Shown here piece after piece: positions 26,788 to 34,516 of a stretch of 64,000 nt of DNA. Every line of letters starts with the position of its first letter. The first letter of the stretch is position 1. The stretch is from Muribaculaceae bacterium. GTDB lineage: Bacteria > Bacteroidota > Bacteroidia > Bacteroidales > Muribaculaceae. The stretch covers positions 124,001-188,000 of the forward strand of contig JAFLTQ010000001.1 in NCBI GenBank assembly GCA_022510385.1. Direction: 5' to 3'. The notes beneath the pieces were generated by a model that saw only the letters and a program-made list of their open reading frames with translations, did not search any database and was not told the origin of the DNA. A program made the translations under genes and the position numbers.

Positions 26788-29754
26788 TTACTCACCGGCG
26801 TTTTGTATTGGTTTTTTCACTATGCCGCGACTCTTCATACCATTGATGGCGATAGTGATTGATTCAGGAAATTCCACAAGTCTCAGCATTTCAGATTCAT
26901 ATTTGGCAGGCAAACTGTCAAGAAATTCTATATCAAAATATCCATTGTCATTAGTTGGATCTATTGTAAAATAACCCACTCCAAACGACGTGAGATTCTG
27001 AAAAAAGTGAGTCCCCTGGGAAGGCTCTATTCGATACCCCGGAATTGCCATTTCAACAATTAGACGCGCTCCGGCTATCTGAGGCCATCTCACCGGCACT
27101 CCCAACGCATTGTCGGCTGAGCCCCAGCGTCCCGGTCCAACAAGTATGTAAGGCTCGTTGTTCTCTGTCAGCTCGCGGTTGAGCTTGTCTATCTCAAGGG
27201 CCAAGGCCGGATTGTTGGCACTTGTATAATTCCCCGGCTTTACATACAATAAATGCCTTACGTTATCCATAACTCCATGACCTAACGCTGCTTCCGAACG
27301 GAGTATCAAATCCTTATCCTCAACATCTAAGATCGAGTCATCAAGCATCTCCTTCTTATCCACGATGGGTCGAATCTGTAGCCAATAGATACTCCCCTTC
27401 TTCTCTTCTGACGTTGCCTTCGGATTAATGATGCCGGCAAATTCGATTTCCACAGGCCTGCCCATTGCATATTCTCCCTTTGACAGCATGAAATCTGTAG
27501 CTGTGGCCAAAGGGAAGACTTCTTGACGCAAAACATTTGCAAATGTCACTACTTTTCTCCCCGGACCCCAGTCTGTGTCTCGCAAAACGCGGTCGTTGGG
27601 ATCAAATGTAGAAACCAAATATCTCAAAGAGTCTGTTTTGAAAGCTTCTGCAACCGGTATTTTCTTGATATTAAATCCATCATCTGTGGAGAATTCTTCT
27701 CTTTGGGGCGCCATTTTGCTTAACCCGTAGAGATTCTTTTGAGTGTCTCTAAGTGCAAGCTCTATTGTAGAAGTCTGCAGAACATGATCCGGATGCTTGG
27801 GAGAGAAACGGAGGGAAAGACCGCCATCAACTATATATTTCCCGAGCCCGGCTGCAACTTCTACAACTCCATCTTCCGATTTCTCTTCTCCTACGGGATA
27901 ATAGTTGATCGAACGTCCCACTCCGGAGAATGAAGGATAATAGTAATCTCCATGCCATTCCCCCACAACTTCCTGAATGATAATAGCCATTTTCTCCTGC
28001 TCTATGACGTTGCTTGTCGCATTCATATATGCCTTTGAATCTGCATAGAACACTGAGGCATAGACCCCCTTTATGGCATCACACAGCAAGCGCAACATCT
28101 CTTCCCTGTCGTCAAGACAAGGAACCATATAGGTGGCATATATCCCGGCAAATGGCTGATAATGGGAATCCTCTAATAATGAAGAACTTCTTATAGCCAA
28201 CGGCTTGTCGATAACATCAAAAAGAGCCCGGAAATCATCCAGCAGATGTTCCGGAAGTTTTGACTTTAGAAAATGAGTAAGTATCTCTGAATCCGGAAGA
28301 TTCGACAATCCTATACGATAGAGCCCGTTATACTCCATAAAATTGTCGAAGATATCAGTACACAACACCACTGTACGTGGTATTGTGATTTGGACGCCAT
28401 TGATATCGTCACACTCCGGATATCTCTTTATTATATGATCTATAAATGCCAGACCACGCCCTTTGCCACCTAAAGACCCCTCTCCTATTCTTTGGAAATT
28501 GCTATACCGGTCAAACCTATCCTTCACGAAGATTGCCACAACTCCTCTGTTCTTCATCCGACGATATTTCACTATCGAATCGAATATCAGTTCCTTCACT
28601 GAGTCTGCCTCCTCTATGCGGTTGAAGAAATGCTTCTTCATGATTTCGGCTATCGGGAAAAGCGCACGGGAATATAGCCATCGAGACACATCATTCTTGC
28701 GACAATGTGCATATAATGCATCATCCGGTATGTTGAACACCTCTCTCTGCAATGTCTTCAGATCAGGTATTCTCATAATTTCCTTTCCGTCGACGGGATT
28801 TCTTACCACAAAATCTCCGAATCCGAAATTCTGTTCCACTGCCTTTCGGAGTTCCTGGGGAAATGTCTTTGAGTTCTTATCTAAAAAGAGATATCCCTGT
28901 TGCTCCACTAACGTTCGATTCCCGCTTTCCTGGCTTTCCAAAATCACCGGTGTGAAAGGATATTTCTGACGAAATGTTTCCGCCAGTGAAATTCCCGCAT
29001 TGGGATCTTTGACACCTCCGTGAGGGAAACGCATATCTGATATAACCCCAAGTATATTCTCGCCATATTTATCAAATAAGGCCTGCGCCTCCTCATAGTC
29101 ACGAGCCAACAACACCTTTGGTCGACCACGCATCCTCAACATTCGCTCATGTTCGTTGAGAGCCTCGGTGGAAAATTCACGACTCTGGATAAACAGATAT
29201 CTGAAAAGGTGTGGCAATACTGATGAATAAAACCGTATGGAATCCTCCACGACTACAATACACTGAACTCCGATATTAAGAATATCGTTTTCAGCATTCA
29301 TCCGGTCTTCAATCAATTTTATAATGGCCAATATAAGGTCGACATCTCCTAGCCACGAGAAAACATAATCCACACCGGCAAGATCCTCATTGGCTATACG
29401 CCTTCGCACCTCTTTAGAGAATGGCGTCAGGACCACAAACGGTATCTGTGGATACATCGAGTCGATTATCTTTGCTTCCTTGAACGTTTCGCTGATATCA
29501 ACTCCCGGCATCGCAATAATCAGATCGAAGGTCATCTCCTTAAGCAATGCCTTCGCCTCTTCATAAGTGGCGGCCTTCACGAAACGTGGAGGAGACGACA
29601 GATGGAGATCGACATATTCGAAATATACCTGTTCTTCAACCCTTCCATCTTCTTCAAGCATAAAGGAGTCGTAGGGCGTAGCAATCAGAAGCACAGTAAA
29701 TATGCGCTTCTGCATCAGTTTCTGAAACTCGGTCTCTTTAAGATACCTGGGCAT
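26788..29754 (-). CDS. Receiver-domain protein fused to PEP/pyruvate-binding (PPDK N-terminal-like) domain
   Basis: 988 aa with no signal peptide. Residues about 10-150 resemble a degenerate response-regulator receiver. Residues about 160-310 look like a fuller receiver: acidic pair in VVVEDSIRFYSS (about 168), candidate phosphoacceptor in VISDMRFP (about 238) and a lysine in LFLDKNSKTF (about 292). From about 420 to the end is an ATP-grasp region like pyruvate phosphate dikinase/PEP synthase (SLGGKGRGLAFI; AIRSSSLLEDSHYQPFAGIY at about 520). The phosphohistidine and PEP-utilising domains are absent, so it cannot be a complete PEP synthase. It overlaps hemD by 17 bp. Bacteroidetes homologues exist but I know of no assigned function. 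Confidence 0.8.
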   Translation of the reverse strand: MPRYLKETEFQKLMQKRIFTVLLIATPYDSFMLEEDGRVEEQVYFEYVDLHLSSPPRFVKAATYEEAKALLKEMTFDLIIAMPGVDISETFKEAKIIDSMYPQIPFVVLTPFSKEVRRRIANEDLAGVDYVFSWLGDVDLILAIIKLIEDRMNAENDILNIGVQCIVVVEDSIRFYSSVLPHLFRYLFIQSREFSTEALNEHERMLRMRGRPKVLLARDYEEAQALFDKYGENILGVISDMRFPHGGVKDPNAGISLAETFRQKYPFTPVILESQESGNRTLVEQQGYLFLDKNSKTFPQELRKAVEQNFGFGDFVVRNPVDGKEIMRIPDLKTLQREVFNIPDDALYAHCRKNDVSRWLYSRALFPIAEIMKKHFFNRIEEADSVKELIFDSIVKYRRMKNRGVVAIFVKDRFDRYSNFQRIGEGSLGGKGRGLAFIDHIIKRYPECDDINGVQITIPRTVVLCTDIFDNFMEYNGLYRIGLSNLPDSEILTHFLKSKLPEHLLDDFRALFDVIDKPLAIRSSSLLEDSHYQPFAGIYATYMVPCLDDREEMLRLLCDAIKGVYASVFYADSKAYMNATSNVIEQEKMAIIIQEVVGEWHGDYYYPSFSGVGRSINYYPVGEEKSEDGVVEVAAGLGKYIVDGGLSLRFSPKHPDHVLQTSTIELALRDTQKNLYGLSKMAPQREEFSTDDGFNIKKIPVAEAFKTDSLRYLVSTFDPNDRVLRDTDWGPGRKVVTFANVLRQEVFPLATATDFMLSKGEYAMGRPVEIEFAGIINPKATSEEKKGSIYWLQIRPIVDKKEMLDDSILDVEDKDLILRSEAALGHGVMDNVRHLLYVKPGNYTSANNPALALEIDKLNRELTENNEPYILVGPGRWGSADNALGVPVRWPQIAGARLIVEMAIPGYRIEPSQGTHFFQNLTSFGVGYFTIDPTNDNGYFDIEFLDSLPAKYESEMLRLVEFPESITIAINGMKSRGIVKKPIQNAGE

Positions 29755-30502
29755 TATGTCGTGTGAGAAAATCGTCGAGTGCCGATGTCATCGACGGCAA
29801 ATCTTTGGTGGGAGCCTCTATGGAGAGCTCCAGACCCGACTCCTTTACTGCATGTGCCGTCGGGGCGCCAAACGTGCCGATCAATGCCTTCTGCTTGCCA
29901 TCAACCACAAAATCCGGAACATTCTTAAGTAAGGAATGAATTCCTACCGGGCTGAAAAAGAGCATAAGGTCATAGTCACATTTTTCATCCGGACGGAAAT
30001 CATTGCTTACAGTACGATACATCATGGCAGGTGTAAGATCTATATTCATTGCAGCCAAGGCCTCCATACGCTCCGGCATAATGTCTGACACCGGCATCAG
30101 GAATTTCTCCTTGTGGTTTTTCTGTACTGCTGCCAAAAATTGAGGATCGTCAAGCCTACCCGTCAGGCCGTAAGATATTTTACGCTTTCTGTAGACTATA
30201 TATTTCTGCAGATACAGGGCTATTTGTTCTGTGGTGCAAAAATAGCGCATCGTGTCTGGAACTGTTACTCTTGATTCTTCACACAGTCTAAAGAAATTGT
30301 CTACTGCTGTGCGTGCAGTGAATATGACCGCCGTGTACTCAGATAAATTGATCTTTGAGTGACGAAATTCTTTGACTGTGAGCGGCTCAACTTTTATCAT
30401 GGGCCGGAACACTATTTCCACATCATGTTTTTTGGCAATCTCATAATAGGGAGATTTGGCCGTGGGCTGGGGCTGCGATACGAGAATTTTCTTGATCTTC
30501 AT
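29738..30502 (-). CDS. hemD: Uroporphyrinogen-III synthase family protein (HemD-like)
   Basis: 254 aa from the ATG at 30502 (MKIKKILVSQPQ); a longer frame starts 16 codons upstream. The two-lobed HemD pattern is visible: LVSQPQPTAKSPYYEIAKK at the start, EYTAVIFTARTAVDNFF (about 75), and YDLMLFFSPVGIHSLLKN with IGTFGAPTAHAVKE in the second lobe. HemD closes and isomerises hydroxymethylbilane to uroporphyrinogen III. No other haem-synthesis gene is nearby. Sequence conservation in this family is low, so the enzyme call is good but not certain. Confidence 0.8.
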   Translation of the reverse strand: MKIKKILVSQPQPTAKSPYYEIAKKHDVEIVFRPMIKVEPLTVKEFRHSKINLSEYTAVIFTARTAVDNFFRLCEESRVTVPDTMRYFCTTEQIALYLQKYIVYRKRKISYGLTGRLDDPQFLAAVQKNHKEKFLMPVSDIMPERMEALAAMNIDLTPAMMYRTVSNDFRPDEKCDYDLMLFFSPVGIHSLLKNVPDFVVDGKQKALIGTFGAPTAHAVKESGLELSIEAPTKDLPSMTSALDDFLTRHNAQVS

Positions 30503-30568
30503 AAGCGAAAAATCTTCGATTCTGACAACTTTTTGTGTAATCGTTATCACTGCCTGGCACGAATATCA

Positions 30569-31378
30569 CTATCTCAGCGATTCGTCGAGGAAAGATGCCA
30601 ATCGACAGCTTATTATCAATGGAACTATTTCCAGACTGCAAAGGTAGCATAAAAAAAGCACCCAAGACGAAAATTGATTAAAAAAAATCCTATATCCTTT
30701 CCAAATGAATATCATTTTTACGATTATAAAAACAATTGCCGACGTGATGGAGACTCCTAAAATCCACCCCGGTCTACTTATTGCTATTAAGGCTGTTATG
30801 AAAAATGCTGGTGCCATCATTGCCTGACTCGCGGAATATCCTTTAACCCATAATTCCGAATGAGATCTGTCGCTGAATACCCATCCGACGCCGGCATAAG
30901 CCCCAAACATAAAGAGAGCATAAACCCCTGCAACTCCCATCACGGACACCATCCCCAACCATTGCGGAAGCTCCGTAAATTTTTCCCCTCTATAATATTC
31001 CAAAAAACTGAAACCTATTATCCCCACACAGAAACACCATAAGACATTTAGCATGATAATCATGCTTGCCTCTCTGACCGTATCATCAAATATATTCTGA
31101 CGGGTGCGTGTCTCAACAAGATTTCGAAATATGGTCAAGGCATACTTGATATTATTTCTAAACCTCAGAGAGATTATCAGAAAAAGGAGAAATAGTGCTC
31201 CTAAAATAAAAGAGATTCCTTCTCCCTCTCCCTGTCGCAACGGTGGCTGGGAGGGACTCTCCGGTTTTGTCATCACTATACCATAGGTATGAGTAAGACT
31301 GTCAACCTCTATGGTGTCTGCTTCACGGGGAAGAATTTCCAAATCACTCTTTAAAGCCAGTTCTCCTTCTTGTACCAT
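30569..31378 (-). CDS. DUF4271 membrane protein
   Basis: 269 aa with about six to seven transmembrane helices after a charged, proline-containing N-terminal stretch. The order and spacing of helices and the adjacency to hemD match the Bacteroidetes DUF4271 family, of unknown function. The start overlaps the 3' end of the epimerase gene by 28 bp. The N-terminal ~60 residues are of low complexity, and a start at an internal Met (about residue 36) is possible. Confidence 0.8.
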   Translation of the reverse strand: MVQEGELALKSDLEILPREADTIEVDSLTHTYGIVMTKPESPSQPPLRQGEGEGISFILGALFLLFLIISLRFRNNIKYALTIFRNLVETRTRQNIFDDTVREASMIIMLNVLWCFCVGIIGFSFLEYYRGEKFTELPQWLGMVSVMGVAGVYALFMFGAYAGVGWVFSDRSHSELWVKGYSASQAMMAPAFFITALIAISRPGWILGVSITSAIVFIIVKMIFIWKGYRIFFNQFSSWVLFLCYLCSLEIVPLIISCRLASFLDESLR

Positions 31379-32358
31379 TCAACAGCTTTTTTAACCCCCT
31401 CCTCCAAAGAAACTACCGGATTAAATCCAAAATCTCTCTTTGCCTTGCTGACATCCACGTCCCAATTCCTCTGTTTCATGATATTATATTTATCGCGATT
31501 GAGGGTGGAAGGTTTCATACGTGCAACTCCCCATTTCTCCGCTATCGCTGAAACCACCTTTACTCCCCATAATGGCACCGGAAACGGAAAAACATGTTTC
31601 CTCCCCAATGCCTGAGCCACCATCTTCCTAAATTCCTTCTGTGAATAGGCTTTTTCTTCAGAAATCAAATATACATTCCCGGTTGGTGCTTTCTCCAAGG
31701 CATCATAAATTCCACAGGCCAAATCTTCTACATAAATAAAAGTCAACATCTGCCTTTTATATCCCGCTGAAAAATCAAATCCCTTCGAAATGGTCTGCAT
31801 CATTAAAAAATAATCCTTGTCGCGCGGACCATAGATTCCTGTAGGCCTGAATATTATATACGGGATGTTTTCCATTTGGAGAAGCATCTCTCCCTTAAGT
31901 TTTGAGGCTCCGTAGCGGGTGTTGGGACTCGGAATATCGCTCTCTTTGAATTTCTCCCCATCCTCCTCATGACGCGGCCCATGTACAGAAAGCGAACTCA
32001 TCATCAGAAACTTCTCAGGCACTTTGCCGGCCCTTTTTAAGGACTCGAGAAATTCTTTAAGATATTCATAATTAATTCTCGAAAAATCAGAAAATGTCAG
32101 AGCCTTCGTGGCTCCAAGATTATAGATAATCCAATCCCATTTCCCTCCATCAGGCACACCATTTTGCAATGATTCTTCCAACGTTTCCGGATTATCAAAA
32201 TCAAAGGTCACAAATTTTATACGTGAGTCGGTAAGATACTCCCGCGAAGTGCTTTCCCTTACTCCGGCATAGACCTCATAACCTCTACGGAGTCCCTCTT
32301 CCACTATAAAGCCTCCGGCAAAACCTCCGGCTCCCACCACTAATACTTTCTTTCCCAT
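31351..32358 (-). CDS. NAD-dependent epimerase/dehydratase family protein
   Basis: 335 aa, extended short-chain dehydrogenase. The N-terminal Rossmann motif is VVGAGGFAGGFIVEE (GxxGxxG). The catalytic tyrosine-lysine pair is in TRYGASKLKGEMLL (about 150), and the serine stretch is FLMMSSLSVHGP (about 120). FRPTGIYGPRDKDYF fits the nucleotide-sugar epimerase or 3-beta-HSD-like subgroup. The substrate cannot be told. It starts 27 bp after the stop of the LRR protein gene and overlaps the DUF4271 gene, so it is likely co-transcribed with both. Confidence 0.87.
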   Translation of the reverse strand: MGKKVLVVGAGGFAGGFIVEEGLRRGYEVYAGVRESTSREYLTDSRIKFVTFDFDNPETLEESLQNGVPDGGKWDWIIYNLGATKALTFSDFSRINYEYLKEFLESLKRAGKVPEKFLMMSSLSVHGPRHEEDGEKFKESDIPSPNTRYGASKLKGEMLLQMENIPYIIFRPTGIYGPRDKDYFLMMQTISKGFDFSAGYKRQMLTFIYVEDLACGIYDALEKAPTGNVYLISEEKAYSQKEFRKMVAQALGRKHVFPFPVPLWGVKVVSAIAEKWGVARMKPSTLNRDKYNIMKQRNWDVDVSKAKRDFGFNPVVSLEEGVKKAVEWYKKENWL

Positions 32359-32385
32359 TATATTCTGTGTAGAGTCTTTAGCAAT

Positions 32386-34287
32386 TTATTCCGGCATTGT
32401 TGCGTCCGGCGGCACATTAATATCAGGATGAAGCCTGAGCTTCGGTGCCCTGACACCTTTGTCGATAGGAGTGAGTGTGACATTCCAAACTTGATCTTCC
32501 CTTCCGGACCCCGAGATATATTTACCGTCAAGTCGACCATCTGAGAGTTCCTTCACCTTCATCAGAAGATGCGTGTCTCCTTCGCTACCCTTCAAAACTA
32601 AATAACCGTTCTCGTCAAAACTCAGATTTTGGAATCTAATGAAGGTATCGGTGGCCGGATTCTCATAAAATCCTTTCGTTATCTTCCCGTCTTCATAGTA
32701 GAAAGTCAGACTCACCGGGAATTTCCTGTCAGGACTCTCCACCCTTCCTCTCCAGATAAAGGGACCGTTGAAAACATAAGCCTTATCAATGGCATCTGTC
32801 ATCATCATTGCGTATGAAACGTTGTCATCTTTAATGAATTCATAAATCTTCCAACGGTTCTTTTCCAATTTCAATTCCATGATGTATGGTTTCTCTTCTT
32901 TGGCTTCTGCTGATGGATAATAGTAGACGTAGGCCAAAGAATCATTTCCCCATACATCCACATTCCGGATTGTTATTACGTGGGAAGAATTTAATTGCCC
33001 CAATGGATCCCATTCCGTTGCTACTGTATCTCCATATTCAATAGCCATTTCCCTATAAAGGCTGTCTAATCCCTGACTAAAGAGGGGCTTGAGATTCACC
33101 GGCGGAGTATACTCTATTTGCATATTCCTTATTAATGCCGGAATCCCAACCTTTTCTATAAATTCCGGAGTCTCATTTTTAGAAAGCAAGTCTTCAAGGC
33201 CGAATTGCTCCCAATTCTTGTTGACAGTGGTTAGAAAACAGTTTGTGACTTCCTGCATAACTTTCCCTTCAGGAGTGGAATTATATTTATTCCAAAGATA
33301 CCCTATCTCGTCTTGGGGAGATTGAGACACTTCTTCTACGGGTACATCTTCAACATAAGTCTCCTGGTCATAATCTTCATCATCGGTAAAGAGGAACCAA
33401 AGGAAACCAATCGCAAAAAAAGATAAGAGCAGGATTGTCACAAGCGCCCAGCCATTTACGCTGCGAGGCTTTTTCTTTGGAATCGGCCTTGGCTTTGGCT
33501 CAGGTTTTGGTTTAGGCTTTGGTTCAGGCACAGGCGGAGGAACTCTTTCCTCGCTGACTCCTTTTTCTCCCTCTTTCTCAAGAATTATTTTCGTGACTTT
33601 CTCTCTTTCCTCCTTCACCTGAATAATATCCTTTAACTCAGGCAAATTCTTTTTATAACCTTCTTTATATTCCTCCTTGACATAAATTTTGTCGAGATGG
33701 GAACAATTATCAAAACAGTTGCCCGCTATTTTAGGGGCGGCTCCCTCAAACGTAACCTCTCGTAATGAGAAACATTTCATAAAAGCCTCATCCCTCAACT
33801 CTAATAAGGAAGCCGGAAACCGGAGAGTTGTAATTTCAAAACAACCCTTAAAAGCGCCTCTTTCAATTCGAAAAAGAGTACCCGGGAAGTCGACATGCTT
33901 CAACAATTCACATCTTTCGAAAGCCTCTTCACCTATGAGCGTCAATTTGGCGGGGATATTTGCCTCTGTCAGTAAGTCACAACCTTTGAATGTGCCTTTC
34001 TTTATCTCCTTCAAATTATTCGACATCCTGACTCTCTCAAGGTTGCGGCACTCTTCAAATGTATTCTCCCCTATTTCAACCACCATGTCAGGAATATGGA
34101 TAGACCTAAGTGACTCATTCCCGCGGAAAGCTCCGTCACAAATAATTAAAGTGCCGGCAGCAACTTTATAGTCAATGATTTTATCGCTTTCAGTAGCCTT
34201 TAAAAGTCGCTTCCGGTCTTGACTATAAATCACGCCATACTCATCCGTGAAGGATTGTAGAAGATCTGATTTGTTGAATTCTGTCAT
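32386..34287 (-). CDS. Leucine-rich repeat (BspA-type) transmembrane protein
   Basis: 633 aa with no N-terminal signal peptide. Residues about 40-220 hold some seven BspA/LRR_5 repeats with the pattern GAFxxCxxLxxVxxPxxLxxI. Next comes a Lys-Pro-rich linker (PEPKPKPKPEPKPRP, about 245-270), one transmembrane helix (about 278-297), an acidic stretch and a ~300-residue C-terminal region. By the positive-inside rule the LRRs face the cytoplasm and the C-terminal part the periplasm, the reverse of exported BspA proteins. It is divergent from the Hsp70/vWA gene at 34517 and shares its regulatory region. A link to that system is likely but unproven; it also heads the downstream minus-strand gene series. 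Confidence 0.8.
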   Translation of the reverse strand: MTEFNKSDLLQSFTDEYGVIYSQDRKRLLKATESDKIIDYKVAAGTLIICDGAFRGNESLRSIHIPDMVVEIGENTFEECRNLERVRMSNNLKEIKKGTFKGCDLLTEANIPAKLTLIGEEAFERCELLKHVDFPGTLFRIERGAFKGCFEITTLRFPASLLELRDEAFMKCFSLREVTFEGAAPKIAGNCFDNCSHLDKIYVKEEYKEGYKKNLPELKDIIQVKEEREKVTKIILEKEGEKGVSEERVPPPVPEPKPKPKPEPKPRPIPKKKPRSVNGWALVTILLLSFFAIGFLWFLFTDDEDYDQETYVEDVPVEEVSQSPQDEIGYLWNKYNSTPEGKVMQEVTNCFLTTVNKNWEQFGLEDLLSKNETPEFIEKVGIPALIRNMQIEYTPPVNLKPLFSQGLDSLYREMAIEYGDTVATEWDPLGQLNSSHVITIRNVDVWGNDSLAYVYYYPSAEAKEEKPYIMELKLEKNRWKIYEFIKDDNVSYAMMMTDAIDKAYVFNGPFIWRGRVESPDRKFPVSLTFYYEDGKITKGFYENPATDTFIRFQNLSFDENGYLVLKGSEGDTHLLMKVKELSDGRLDGKYISGSGREDQVWNVTLTPIDKGVRAPKLRLHPDINVPPDATMPE

Positions 34288-34315
34288 TGTGGGGTTACCG
34301 GTTGGTTTGCATTTT

Positions 34316-34347
34316 CAAAATTAAGTAACTTTTAATAATTTGTGAAA
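34316..34347 (-). promoter_or_regulatory. Probable promoter of the LRR protein gene
   Basis: On the minus strand, TTTC (34344-34347), a 20-nt spacer and TAATTTTG (34316-34323). The -7 box is perfect and the -33 box has one mismatch. The predicted start near 34312 gives a leader of about 25 nt. Confidence 0.5.
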
Positions 34348-34387
34348 TAATTTTAATTTTTCATAAATCTTTTTCCTTAAAAATTCA

Positions 34388-34395
34388 TATCTTTG
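34388..34395 (+). promoter_or_regulatory. -7 box for a short transcript upstream of the Hsp70/vWA gene
   Basis: TATCTTTG fits TAnnTTTG. The predicted start, near 34399, falls just before the 5' arm of the hairpin at 34402-34468. No clear -33 box is seen. Confidence 0.35.
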
Positions 34396-34398
34396 CAA

Positions 34399-34468
34399 GT
34401 TAAGAGCCTACTTCATGTTTTTAATAAAAAATGCTTGGGTGGATGCCGTGAGGACCGGCTCTTTTTTT
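34399..34468 (+). ncRNA. Candidate small RNA or leader attenuator ahead of the Hsp70/tubulin-like operon
   Basis: A -7-like box at 34388-34395 is followed by a 5' stem arm AAGAGCC (34402-34408) that pairs with GGCTCTT (34457-34463). T continues to 34468, so the closing stem doubles as an intrinsic terminator. Inside is an AT-rich hairpin (34414-34432), and GCCG (34445-34448) can pair with CGGC (34456-34459). That second pairing uses bases of the terminator stem, so the two folds exclude each other, as in an attenuator. I do not recognise an RNA family. A simple terminated small RNA is equally possible. Confidence 0.4.
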
Positions 34469-34500
34469 AGCTAAAATTCACAAATAATTCTAAGGTAATT

Positions 34501-34508
34501 TATCTTTG
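34501..34508 (+). promoter_or_regulatory. Possible start-proximal -7 box of the Hsp70/vWA gene
   Basis: TATCTTTG ends 8 nt before the ATG at 34517, so transcription would begin about 5 nt ahead of the start codon. No TTTG lies at the expected distance. If real, it would let the operon escape the upstream terminator-like hairpin. Confidence 0.3.
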
Positions 34509-34516
34509 GACATCTA

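Noticed and set aside
26788..29754. Calling the PEP-binding protein a complete PEP synthase or pyruvate phosphate dikinase
   Set aside because: Phosphohistidine and PEP-utilising domains are missing, and receiver-like domains take the N-terminal 310 residues.
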